A stretch of DNA of 64,000 nucleotides, from positions 1-64,000 of the forward strand of contig CANLQG010000004.1 in the NCBI GenBank assembly GCA_947493195.1, given 5' to 3'. Below, in pieces: positions 1 through 7,473 of this stretch. The notes under the pieces are model-generated. The model was not told where the DNA came from and made no database searches. It was given only the letters and a program-made list of their open reading frames with translations. How positions within the stretch are numbered: the stretch's first letter is position 1; each line of letters starts with the position of its first letter. Source of the DNA: an uncultured Sphingomonadaceae bacterium. Lineage in GTDB: Bacteria; Pseudomonadota; Alphaproteobacteria; Sphingomonadales; Sphingomonadaceae. Both the position numbers and the translations under genes were made by a program.

Positions 1-44
1 CTTCGTCACTACGACGAAGCCCAAATCGTCCTTAAATCACAACC

Positions 45-386
45 TCAAATCTGTGTCATAGGCGCTGACGGGGGACAGGCGGCGACGATGCGCTCGTCCT
101 TGCCTACCAAGGCCAGCAGCGACCAGCTCTTGGGGAGCGAGAATGTGAGATCGGTCCCCGGCCGGTGCGCTTGGCCGGGATTGCCGACGCTCGATCCGTC
201 GGGGAGCTCGCCGCGCAACAAGGCATCGAATTGCTTCGTCTCGACGCGCCCCGAAAGACCGAGCGATTTCGCGCCCTCCCCGACCCATTGCCCGGACCGA
301 TCGGCATCGACCCGGGCATAGTAATTGTCGTCCGCAAAGTAGCTGGCGGCAGCAGACGGGGACCGCACGTTGGCGATTGAGAGCAT
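45..386 (-). pseudogene. N-terminal remnant of a MobF (TrwC/TraI-type) relaxase
   Basis: The first ~100 residues read like the start of a TrwC-family conjugative relaxase: MLSIANVRS at the start, the tyrosine cluster (SYFADDNYY, residues ~15-23) that supplies the nicking tyrosines, then GTDLTFSLPKSWSLLALVG. The similarity ends after DERIVAA (residue ~104), a dozen unrelated residues follow, and the frame stops. A full relaxase domain is about 300 residues, and its metal-binding histidine triad lies near residues 150-165 in TrwC, so that part and the whole helicase half are missing. The remnant starts 45 bp after traD, the usual traD-traI order. The AT-richer DNA at 1-60 looks foreign to it. 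Whether a deletion or an insertion caused the break cannot be seen because the window ends here. Confidence 0.8.
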
Positions 387-431
387 GGCTTTAGTCCTCT
401 AACAAGCCCGCTGCTGGCACTCGCCCGCGCA

Positions 432-2777
432 TCAGATATCCGGCTCGATATCGCCGACGTCGGGTTCGTCCCGATCGGGCTTGTCCTGGTCCCTGTCGTG
501 GGCGGCGCCACCAAGCAGACCCTGCTGTCGGCGCTCCTGATCGGCACGATTGCGCCCCTCTCTGCTCGCTTTGTCGCGGTGGGGATCATGATCCTCACCG
601 TTCTTCACTGACCGATCCTTGGTGGTCTCATCGCGCGCCCGATCCTTGTCGGTCCCAAGTGGCAATTCGCTTTGCCGATTGCCCTCTTGGTCTGCGGGCC
701 AATGCGCCTTGTCGGGGTCTTCGCTGCGCCCCGACCTTCCACGCTCGATAGTCGAGTGCTTGTCCTGCGCTTCCTCTCTCGACCGGTCTCTTGCGCTTTT
801 GCGCCGTGACCTCCGGTTGGTCCGCATCTCCTGATCGCTATCGAATTGCTGACCTCGATCCTTTCCGTCATGGCGACGGCGTTCACCGGAATCGTCGCTG
901 TCACCGCCTTGATGCCCGGGTTCGTCGTCATCATCGGATTCGACAGTAACCGATCTAGCGCCAGGTTTTGTGACCTTCGGTATCTCGCGGGGGATGAACC
1001 CTTCGGCAATCCGGGGCCAGTCCTGCGGCTCAAGCGTGATCGGCGCGGTCGGAAGCCCTTCGGGAAACTTGATGTATCCCTCAAGGCTCTTGAGCCCCAT
1101 GAACTCGTCGGGAAGCAACAAGGGTGCGATCTCGCGGCGGGCCGTCAGGCTCACGGCATCACGGGCACTGTTATGCCCATAGCTCTGGTTCTCTTCGACC
1201 TCGCGCACCTCGCGGTGACCGACATTGTCCGAGCACCATGTGGCGGTCTCACGGTCGGCCGTTCCGAGCATGAGCTTGGTCTTGGCGAGCGACGACAAGG
1301 TCATCGCCATGTTCTCACCATAGACCTCTTTCAGCTTGGCATAGGCATGGACGACGGTGACGATGGCGCCGCCGTAGTTGCGCGCGGTCTGCAGGCCCTT
1401 TTCGAGCGAGGGAAGCCGATGCAGCGCGCCAAGCTCGTCGATCAGGAACCACAGTTTGAGGGCGGGCGAGGTCCGCCCGGTCATGAGCGTGTTGATGGCC
1501 GTATCGAGCCAAAGCGTCAGCATCTGCGAGAGTACAGTCAGGTCAGCGTAGCGTGCTGAAAGGAACAGGACCGATCCCTCCTCGCCCTCGCCCTTGACCC
1601 AGTCGCGGATCGAGAAGGGTTTGCCGTCGGTCGGCAGCAATTGCAGCGCCTTGGCGTTGACGTTGAACACCGCGCGCACCGATTCCGCCATCTTGGCGGC
1701 CTGCGGATCGGTCATCGGCCCTGCCATCGTATCCTCGAGCAACTTGTGCAGGTCGGAGAGATTGGCGTTCATCAGGTCGCTTGCGAGTGCCGCGTTGGTG
1801 CCCTTGCCCTTCTCGACCAGCTTGAGGCAGGTCTCGACGAACAGGGTACGTGCTGCGAGCACCCAGAACTGCTCCGCCCCTCCGCCGTCGTGCGGCACCA
1901 GGGATTCCGCGGCGGCATGGAATTCGGAGCTGGTGGTGCAGTCGTTGAACACGCTCCAGGCCGGACACCGGGCATCGAGCGGGTTCAGGATGACGTCGCG
2001 CTCGGGCTCGTAGAAGGCCTCGATGAAGGCCCCCGTGAGGTCGAATATGACCGCGCGTTCTCCCCTCTCGCGGATCTCGTTGTTGAGTTCGAACAGCGCC
2101 ACGGTCTTGCCCATGCCGGTCGTGCCGACGAGCATGGCGTGGCCCTGTTCCTGTCGCCAGGGGTAGCTAACCCCGGCGAGGTGCGCGGGCGCATAGAGCC
2201 CGGCACCTTGCAGCGCCTTGCGGCCTGCAAGACGCCATTTCCAGCCCAGCTCGCGGCCATACTCGAGGGCGCGTTTGCCGCGATTATGACGAGCGATGTC
2301 GGCTTTTAGTTCGGGCAGCGAAACGAGCCGCGCACCGCGCAGGTGGCGCTTGGCTTTGGACTTTTCGCCGAAGTGCTCGGCAACCCACCAGAAGACGGCC
2401 ATGAGCGGAATAAGGCAGACCGTGGAGAGCAGCACCGCCTGCTTCAACGTGGCGAAGAACAGGTCCCATGCTTCGCGCATTGGGGGGAAGTCCCTTACCA
2501 CCCCCATAGGGAAGGCAACCATGCCGCCATCGGGCAGACGCAGGTTCACGAGCTTGGCCGGATCGAACTCCATGAACATGTAGCCCGAGGCATAGAGATG
2601 CATCCAAAGAAGGTAGGCCTGATAGTCGTCAAGCACGCTGCTGACCTGCCACCAGCAGGTACCCAGCACGACCAGTGCAGAGATGATCAGCGGCAGCTTG
2701 AAACCGGCTGCAAACATGAAACCGAAGTGTCCCAAGAGCTGGGTTCCGCGGGTGAAATTCACGATACTATTCTTCAT
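432..2777 (-). CDS. traD: Type IV conjugative coupling protein TraD
   Basis: This is the inner-membrane VirD4/TraD-type ATPase that links the relaxosome to the type IV secretion channel. Two membrane segments lie in the first ~140 residues (FGFMFAAGFKLPLIISALVV and AVLLSTVCLIPLMAVFWW). Walker A is GTTGMGKT near residue 220 and Walker B is LWFLIDELGALH. The last ~170 residues are a highly charged Asp/Arg-rich tail, common in TraD C-termini. I chose the ATG at 2777 (MKNSIVNF) because it is followed directly by the membrane domain; the frame is open further upstream but overlaps the preceding gene. The start overlaps the end of the 109-residue gene by 11 bp, implying translational coupling. The gene appears intact even though the relaxase after it is broken. 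Confidence 0.93.
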   Translation of the reverse strand: MKNSIVNFTRGTQLLGHFGFMFAAGFKLPLIISALVVLGTCWWQVSSVLDDYQAYLLWMHLYASGYMFMEFDPAKLVNLRLPDGGMVAFPMGVVRDFPPMREAWDLFFATLKQAVLLSTVCLIPLMAVFWWVAEHFGEKSKAKRHLRGARLVSLPELKADIARHNRGKRALEYGRELGWKWRLAGRKALQGAGLYAPAHLAGVSYPWRQEQGHAMLVGTTGMGKTVALFELNNEIRERGERAVIFDLTGAFIEAFYEPERDVILNPLDARCPAWSVFNDCTTSSEFHAAAESLVPHDGGGAEQFWVLAARTLFVETCLKLVEKGKGTNAALASDLMNANLSDLHKLLEDTMAGPMTDPQAAKMAESVRAVFNVNAKALQLLPTDGKPFSIRDWVKGEGEEGSVLFLSARYADLTVLSQMLTLWLDTAINTLMTGRTSPALKLWFLIDELGALHRLPSLEKGLQTARNYGGAIVTVVHAYAKLKEVYGENMAMTLSSLAKTKLMLGTADRETATWCSDNVGHREVREVEENQSYGHNSARDAVSLTARREIAPLLLPDEFMGLKSLEGYIKFPEGLPTAPITLEPQDWPRIAEGFIPREIPKVTKPGARSVTVESDDDDEPGHQGGDSDDSGERRRHDGKDRGQQFDSDQEMRTNRRSRRKSARDRSREEAQDKHSTIERGRSGRSEDPDKAHWPADQEGNRQSELPLGTDKDRARDETTKDRSVKNGEDHDPHRDKASREGRNRADQERRQQGLLGGAAHDRDQDKPDRDEPDVGDIEPDI

Positions 2778-3096
2778 CGCCTGCCTCCTTCGCACGCGCA
2801 GGAATGAAGCCGAGCTGGGCCAGGCGGCGGTGATAGGCGGCATGGGCCCGCTTGCGCAGAGTGTCGTCGGAATGGCTCGCTAGCAGCGCATCGAGCGCGG
2901 TGGTGAGGAACATCAGCTGGCGTGCTGGATCGCTTCCGCCGGGACGATCGGCGCTATCGTTGTCGCGGTTCCACGCAGCGACCAGGTGGTCGCGAATGAC
3001 CACGCTCACGCTGGTATCGCGGGTGTTTGACTGGTCCAGAATCCAGTCCGCAATCAGCGGCGGGACGTAGGTCTGGAGGACCCTGTAACGTTGCAT
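2767..3096 (-). CDS. Small putative relaxosome accessory protein
   Basis: A 109-residue protein beginning MQRYRVLQTYVPPLIADWILDQ, immediately upstream of and overlapping traD. The N-terminal ~45 residues (…TSVSVVIRDHLVAAW) fit a ribbon-helix-helix style DNA-binding fold, which is how TrwA/TraY/TraM-like accessory proteins bind oriT. The rest is helical and charged. Position is the strongest argument: MobF systems commonly place such a protein before the coupling protein. I cannot name the family from sequence alone. It is the first gene of the traD operon, and its upstream DNA holds the palindromic CATGTAGGAAAACG box. Confidence 0.65.
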   Translation of the reverse strand: MQRYRVLQTYVPPLIADWILDQSNTRDTSVSVVIRDHLVAAWNRDNDSADRPGGSDPARQLMFLTTALDALLASHSDDTLRKRAHAAYHRRLAQLGFIPARAKEAGDEE

Positions 3097-3170
3097 TTGT
3101 CCAAGCTCCTTGTGCTCAAGAAGCCTGGTTCGACCTGCGGAAGGCGAGGATCACAGTAAATAACGAAGGC

Positions 3171-3196
3171 CATGTAGGAAAACGAAAATTTCCCTA
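3171..3196. promoter_or_regulatory. Palindromic CATGTAGGAAAACG box upstream of the traD operon
   Basis: The 14-mer CATGTAGGAAAACG at 3171-3184 is followed by AAAATTTCCCTA, so that TAGGAAA (3175-3181) and TTTCCCTA (3189-3196) form an imperfect palindrome. The same 14-mer, or 13 of 14 bases of it, recurs on the minus strand at 26551-26564 and 46555-46568, both in backbone intergenic regions. It lies about 75-100 bp before the 109-residue gene and is a plausible operator or promoter element. Confidence 0.5.
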
Positions 3197-3335
3197 CCTA
3201 TTACAGCGGATTAGGCCAAGACGATTTGACGCCAATTTGCGAATCCAAATCGCCATTTGCGGTCAAATCGGTCGATGCACATCGTGAAAATTCATCACAA
3301 CGCATTGAGAACATTGGAAGAACTATGGCGGCACC

Positions 3336-3351
3336 GCTGCGTACGGTGTGC
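3336..3351. repeat. 16-bp direct repeat, candidate left attachment site of the inner element
   Basis: GCTGCGTACGGTGTGC here matches 25627-25642 exactly. At this copy the bases CACCG (3332-3336), a 7-bp spacer CTGCGTA and CGGTG (3344-3348) give short inverted arms around a 7-bp centre, the usual layout of a tyrosine recombinase core site. The other copy lies 14 bp upstream of the start of the recombinase pair. The surrounding 625-bp gap (3097-3721) has no convincing gene. Confidence 0.5.
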
Positions 3352-3677
3352 CTGTCAAGTTCCAATGTGTGCGGGGCTTTTCAGGAGGCCCTGAGTTCCG
3401 TTCAATGGGTTGAATTCTAATCCTTATTCTTGGAGCGCGAGCAATTGTGTCCTCGTAGGGAAAAGCGAGATTCAGGGCGAAAATGCCGGTGGGCTACCAA
3501 CTGGCCTTAGTTATGTGAGAATCCCCCTCGGCGGGTCATTCCCCAGGCGGGCCAATTGCCCGGTCGTTTGAGAGGATCATAGGGACCAGATAGCCATCAC
3601 CGGACTGTCCCAAGATCGAATGGAGATGAGGTGCAGAACGATCGGGAATACCCATCTCTCCTAACCCTGCGAACAAG

Positions 3678-3710
3678 AAAAAAGGCAGGAACCGTTCCCG
3701 GTCCCCGCCC
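3678..3710 (-). terminator. Rho-independent terminator of the 73-residue gene, copy 1
   Basis: On the minus strand a GC-rich stem (GGCGGGGACCG / CGGTTCCTGCC) is followed by a run of T residues, just after the stop of the 73-residue gene. The same structure follows copy 2 at 26025-26058. Confidence 0.75.
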
Positions 3711-3721
3711 TGATCCTACGG

Positions 3722-3943
3722 TCAGAACTCATCGAGCATTGCCCCATGAACCGTATGCACCACGCGCGCTGCAAGATGCGCAGGAAGCGCGTTGTAGTCA
3801 CCCTCATCCAAAGCAAAGTATCCGAGTTCTCGGTCCTCAACGATATGCTGATCGAAGAAGCTGTGCAACGCCCGACGCTCTGCCACAGCCAGCGCGGCAA
3901 AGTAGCGTTCCGAGTTCGAATTGATCCGAGCAATTGAAGCCAT
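3722..3943 (-). CDS. 73-residue conserved backbone protein, copy 1
   Basis: I do not recognise a named family. The protein is small and acidic at its C-terminus, with RRALHSFFDQHIVEDRELGY, FALDEGDYNALPAHLAARVV and HTVHGAMLDEF in order. It is clearly paralogous to the protein at 26071-26292, which shares nearly all of the second two thirds and differs mainly in the first ~18 residues. A strong AGGAGG lies just before the ATG, and an upstream CAGGAG/CTCCTG pairing could hide it. A terminator follows. It is the last gene of the ssb module in both copies. Function unknown. Confidence 0.8.
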   Translation of the reverse strand: MASIARINSNSERYFAALAVAERRALHSFFDQHIVEDRELGYFALDEGDYNALPAHLAARVVHTVHGAMLDEF

Positions 3944-4013
3944 TGTATCCTCCTGATGTCTGCCGTTGACGGCAGGAGCAGGACGGATGGGCGTGCGGCC
4001 GGCGGGTCAGGGA

Positions 4014-4093
4014 TCGCCCACTTGGGCGACCGCGAAGCGGCGGTAGGGGTAACGATTTTGTCGGACCGTAGCGTAGCGAAGGGGAGTCAAAAT
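4014..4093. promoter_or_regulatory. Conserved hairpin-rich non-coding block, copy 1 (candidate oriT or control region)
   Basis: Three nested signals are visible: TCGCCC-ACTT-GGGCGA (4014-4029), CCGC-GAA-GCGG (4030-4040), and ATTTTG (4055-4060) with CAAAAT (4088-4093). The matching block in the second module (26365-26436) keeps the first two stems exactly but changes both loops, which points to selection on structure. No start or frame runs through it convincingly. It lies 70-150 bp upstream of the 73-residue gene. An origin of transfer, a single-strand promoter or a 5' UTR structure are all possible. Confidence 0.5.
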
Positions 4094-4180
4094 GGTGGGA
4101 CCCTGCCGTCCTTGACGCGCCTGTTGCACGGCCATCAGAATGGGAGAACGTGAGCCAGGCCCCTCCCCTCCGGTCCCAAG

Positions 4181-4618
4181 CTAGATAGCTCCCGAGACCT
4201 TCTGCGCGACCTCTGTCAGCGTCGCCTGCAGGCGGTTGATCTCCGATAGGCTGGTCCCGCTGGGCACGTATCGCGTCACAAGAAATTCGCGCGACTGCGA
4301 CATGGCATGCAGGTGTTCCCGCGTCCGCTTCCGCAGCACCAGCCCAAGCTCGACTGCGAGGTCCGCCCTTGCCGCGAGGTTGTGCTGGAGACCCCGGACC
4401 TCGCCCGCGCTGTGACCCGATCGGAGAAGGAATGCGTTGAGGTAAAGCTCGACCGCATGAATCGCGACCATGCGAAACGGCGCCCGCGACCTGGGTTCTC
4501 CGGGCCGTCCATTCTGCACGAGAAGCTGGGCCGCGATCCGATACTCATTTGCAAGTGCCACAACCTCGGCTGCAGTCGCGGCCTCACCCGGATAGCAAAC
4601 GATCGCCTGGTCAGTCAT
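4181..4618 (-). CDS. HEPN-like small helical protein
   Basis: A 145-residue, largely helical protein starting MTDQAIVCYPGEAATAAEVV. The segment FRMVAIHAVELYLNAFLLRSGHSAGEVRGLQHNLAARADLAVELGL, described here in parts, looks like the HEPN fold: a helix with AIHAVELYLNAFL followed by a basic/histidine stretch RGLQHN and a long second helix (LRKRTREHLHAM). HEPN proteins are often RNases in toxin-antitoxin or defence loci, but I see no partner nucleotidyltransferase here. The gene sits inside copy 1 of the ssb module at a place where copy 2 has an unrelated 88-residue gene on the other strand, so it is an accessory insertion. Confidence 0.6.
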   Translation of the reverse strand: MTDQAIVCYPGEAATAAEVVALANEYRIAAQLLVQNGRPGEPRSRAPFRMVAIHAVELYLNAFLLRSGHSAGEVRGLQHNLAARADLAVELGLVLRKRTREHLHAMSQSREFLVTRYVPSGTSLSEINRLQATLTEVAQKVSGAI

Positions 4619-4686
4619 GGCGCTCTTCGTAGCACCGCTTTTGCAAACGATTACTGAAAGTTCTTCGGCGTTCCATACGCGAGGAA

Positions 4687-4715
4687 GGGGCCCTGTCCGG
4701 CTGGGACAGGACCCC
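4687..4715. terminator. Hairpin terminator after ssb copy 1
   Basis: GGGGCCCTGTCC (4687-4698), a 5-nt loop, and GGACAGGACCCC form a 12-bp stem with one mismatch, located between the HEPN-like gene start and the ssb stop. The equivalent stem in the second module is perfect. Confidence 0.65.
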
Positions 4716-4742
4716 TTCGGGAGGCGAGATCGAGGTGAGAGT

Positions 4743-5141
4743 TCAGTCGATCTCGGGAGCGTCCTGGTTGTCGTGATCGTCACCGCTGCCGTTGCCGCGC
4801 GAGAGGAAGTCGACCTTGTCGGCGAGGATCTCGGTGCCGTAGCGCGTGCCCCCGTCCTTGTCCTCCCACTGGGTGTAGTGGATGCGGCCCTGAACACTGA
4901 CCAGCTGGCCCTTGGAACAGTACTGGCCGACGGTCTTGGCGAGGCCGTTGAAGCAGGTAACCCGGTGGAACTCGCTTTCCTTGGCGGTGTAGCCGTTCTC
5001 GTCCTTGTAGGTCTTGCCGTCCTTGTCCCGCGCAGGGCGATCGGTGACGACAGTGATCCCGGTGACATTGGTGCCGCCCTTGGTCTCGCGGGTGTCGGGA
5101 TCGCGGGCGATGCGGCCGGTAATGATGGCGATATTGGTCAT
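4743..5141 (-). CDS. ssb: Single-stranded DNA-binding protein (element-encoded, intact copy)
   Basis: A 132-residue OB-fold SSB beginning MTNIAIITGRIARDPDTRET, with VTGITVVTDRP, the ESEFHRVTCFNGLAKTVGQY segment and KGQLVSVQGRIHYTQWEDKD typical of the family, then an acidic tail ending DAPEID instead of the DDDIPF tip of E. coli SSB. It coats incoming single-stranded DNA during conjugation or replication of the element. A paralogue with a premature stop lies at 26963-27361. The upstream ~215 nt is almost the same in both copies and contains two perfect hairpins, one (CCGGAGA/TCTCCGG) only ~25 nt before the start. The modified tip may mean weaker interaction with host SSB partners. Confidence 0.95.
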   Translation of the reverse strand: MTNIAIITGRIARDPDTRETKGGTNVTGITVVTDRPARDKDGKTYKDENGYTAKESEFHRVTCFNGLAKTVGQYCSKGQLVSVQGRIHYTQWEDKDGGTRYGTEILADKVDFLSRGNGSGDDHDNQDAPEID

Positions 5142-5166
5142 GATGGTAGTCCTTCAGTTCCTTAAA

Positions 5167-5291
5167 CCGGAGACCATCTCCGGCTTGCGAACATCCAGAA
5201 GAAGCAGGGCATGGGAGGACTGCACCGCAGGGGCAAAGCTCCAAGGGAAACCTGTTCATGACGGGTGGTGCGGGCAGGCAGCGCAGCTGCC
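5167..5291 (-). promoter_or_regulatory. Structured ssb leader, copy 1
   Basis: Two perfect inverted repeats lie in the leader: CCGGAGA-CCA-TCTCCGG (5167-5183) and GGCAGC-GCA-GCTGCC (5277-5291). The whole stretch 5142-5395 matches 27362-27610 with only about ten differences, so non-coding DNA is conserved at least as well as the ssb gene. Conjugative plasmids such as F place a folded single-strand promoter (Frpo) upstream of ssb; this could be an analogue. That role is inferred from position and structure only. Confidence 0.45.
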
Positions 5292-5409
5292 AACACGGCC
5301 GGAAAGGAACGGGTTGCCGTCCTCAGCTGACCTGGTTCAGGACTGTTCGCGACTAAAGCCGGATGGGTATCGGGTGTGGGTCTGCAGGCTCACTTGACCT
5401 TTCCTGCAA

Positions 5410-5552
5410 TCAGCTAACGCCATCGCCCTCCGATGCCTCCAGGAGATCCATGAAGTTGCAGGCTGCTTCTCGGTCTTGCTCGTTCTCGAACGCCACATCG
5501 AGATCGGGGGCTGACCCGAACATGTGCAGGAACGATCACAGGGCAAAGTGCT
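5410..5552 (-). pseudogene. C-terminal remnant of the 90-residue backbone gene
   Basis: This is the last ~47 codons of a gene whose intact copy is at 27629-27901: the frame reads FLHMFGSAPDLDVAF, FMDLL and ends EGDGVS like the intact protein. Upstream of position ~5552 the similarity stops abruptly, and the codon for the tryptophan in the intact LWSFLHMF motif has become TGA. The break marks one edge of the duplicated module, next to the defence genes. Confidence 0.75.
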
Positions 5553-5796
5553 CAGCGGCAGCGTAATTTGAGGCAGATAAGTCCGTACTGCGCCCTCTAG
5601 GTAGCCTTTCGACATGGCTCGCATCGTCCTTAAAAGTGGTCGTCCGTCGGGCCGATGGACCGCAGTGCAGGAGCAGGATCAAAACGCCGTCGCTGCTGGT
5701 GAATCGGAAGTCGCGGTTGGCACGCGCATCGCTGCATAGTTGAACGATGACCTGGGGCTCGTACTAGCGGCCTGTCCAACATGCGCTGCCACTTGA

Positions 5797-7473
5797 TCAC
5801 ATGGCTACCGCGCTGGCCCCGAAAAGCGCCTCGATTTTGGCCTGGGCCCCAACCCCGAGGTCAGCCACAATCAGCTTGTCTTTGGCGCGCGAGCAACAAA
5901 CATAGAAGAGGTGGCGGGTTCTCCGCTCCCGGCTTTCGCTGGTGTCGGTTCCTGCCAGCAGCTTGCCAAACGAGTATTGGTTCCAGTTCGCGCCAGCGTC
6001 ATCCAAAACCACGATCACGTTCTGAAATTCATCGCCTTTCACGCCGTGTTTGGTTGAGAACGGCATGCTGTTTTCCAGCACGGCGCGGTAACGACTGACT
6101 TCCAGATAGGGCACCGCCAGAAGAAGATCCAGAAAGGCCTGATGCGCTGCCTCGGGCGATCCTGCCTCGGCAGCCACCACAGGGCCTGCCACGGCCGCTT
6201 CCAAGTCATCAAGGAGTGTGACCAATTGCGCTGCCCGCAGATGCATTAAGATTGCTTCAATCGTTCCTCCGGCATCAATTAGTTTGATGAGGTCATCTAG
6301 GGCCGCCTTCACTCGCGCCTTCTCGGCTGCCCCCGCGATCGGGATCGGGCGTTCCTTCAATGAACTGATAGCGCGCCCCACCCGCCCTTCACGCCAAGCA
6401 GTAATAAATGGCTCGACTTTTTTAAGGAAGAAGGCTGCAATCGGGTCTTCGCCGCTCTGAAACTTATCTTGCGTAAAGCTTCCCCGACTGGCGAAGGCTG
6501 CCAATAGATCGGCATATCCGGCCTTGCGGGCGATAAGGCGGTGAGTGAGGAATAGAACCTTCAACTCGCCCTGTACACTCCAGCCGAAGACATCCTGCGC
6601 TTTCTGGACGGCGAGTTCGGCAATGTCCGCGTCCGGAGCCGTGCCGGTGAGACTGACATACACCGCGCCCCCCGGTAAATTGGCACCCGCTGGCTCCTGC
6701 TGAATGTCAGTTCGGACCTTGTTGAGAACGTCGATCACCGCCTTGGAGCACCGATAGTTCTCCTCCTTCTTGATTTGAACCAGCTGTGCCTGCTGATCGG
6801 CCGACAATTCGCCGACCCCTCCCGAATAGATGTTCTGCATCTTGTCGCCAAAGAAACCGATCAGCGGGGGATGCTCTGTCTTAAGAAGATGATCCAACAG
6901 GGCGGAGACAACCAGCGGATCAGTGTCCTGGTATTCGTCTACAAATATGAACGGGAATCGAGCGGCGACCACTTTCGATAAAAGCGGATGGTCGTGGAAC
7001 ATAATGTGAGCCACGCCCAAAAGGTCGTCGTGAAAAATTCGGCCTTCCAAGAAGTTTGCGCCGCGATCGGAGTAGGCGATCGTCGGTACCGTCTTTAAAG
7101 CTTCTGCCAATTCCTCCTGATCTTGCTTTCTGCGGCTGCTTGCAGGCAACCGGTCATTGAACGCAAGAAGGGCGGGCCTCAGCTCTTTCTGAAAGTTTTT
7201 GATCGAGGCCCATAAGAAGTCGTGGATCGTTGAGACCACAAACAAGGGGTCGTGCTCTGTACGCTCGATGATCTCATTCTTTGCTACATTCGTGAAAGTA
7301 ATGCAGGCCACACGCTGGCCTTCCCCGATAACGCTCGAACGGTCCGGTCCTCGAATGAAATCAAGAGCGCGAATGAGGGACGATGTTTTGCCCGAGCCCG
7401 CCCCGGCGTCGATCAGGAAGCTCTGTCGCGTGTGCAGACAATCCAGGATTTTTTCGTCCGCTTCCGTCATCAT
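5797..7473 (-). CDS. UvrD/Rep-family helicase, Gabija GajB-like
   Basis: A 558-residue superfamily 1 helicase with all the signature motifs: Walker A DAGAGSGKTSSL near the N-terminus, motif II FVDEYQDTD, motif III GFFGDKMQNIYSGG, motif IV ENYRCSKAVIDVLNKVR, motif V STKHGVKGDEFQNVIVV and motif VI FYVCCSRAKDKL. It lacks the long C-terminal domains of housekeeping UvrD. The ATG at 7473 forms an ATGA overlap with the stop of the OLD-family gene before it, implying coupled translation. An OLD nuclease followed by a short UvrD-like helicase is the Gabija anti-phage arrangement, where the helicase partner senses or acts on DNA termini. A class 2 OLD/helicase pair with another role is the alternative. 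Confidence 0.88.
   Translation of the reverse strand: MMTEADEKILDCLHTRQSFLIDAGAGSGKTSSLIRALDFIRGPDRSSVIGEGQRVACITFTNVAKNEIIERTEHDPLFVVSTIHDFLWASIKNFQKELRPALLAFNDRLPASSRRKQDQEELAEALKTVPTIAYSDRGANFLEGRIFHDDLLGVAHIMFHDHPLLSKVVAARFPFIFVDEYQDTDPLVVSALLDHLLKTEHPPLIGFFGDKMQNIYSGGVGELSADQQAQLVQIKKEENYRCSKAVIDVLNKVRTDIQQEPAGANLPGGAVYVSLTGTAPDADIAELAVQKAQDVFGWSVQGELKVLFLTHRLIARKAGYADLLAAFASRGSFTQDKFQSGEDPIAAFFLKKVEPFITAWREGRVGRAISSLKERPIPIAGAAEKARVKAALDDLIKLIDAGGTIEAILMHLRAAQLVTLLDDLEAAVAGPVVAAEAGSPEAAHQAFLDLLLAVPYLEVSRYRAVLENSMPFSTKHGVKGDEFQNVIVVLDDAGANWNQYSFGKLLAGTDTSESRERRTRHLFYVCCSRAKDKLIVADLGVGAQAKIEALFGASAVAM

Noticed and set aside
846..1559. Long open frame on the plus strand opposite traD
   Set aside because: It is the antisense shadow of a GC-rich minus-strand gene whose translation has Walker motifs; the plus-strand product resembles nothing.
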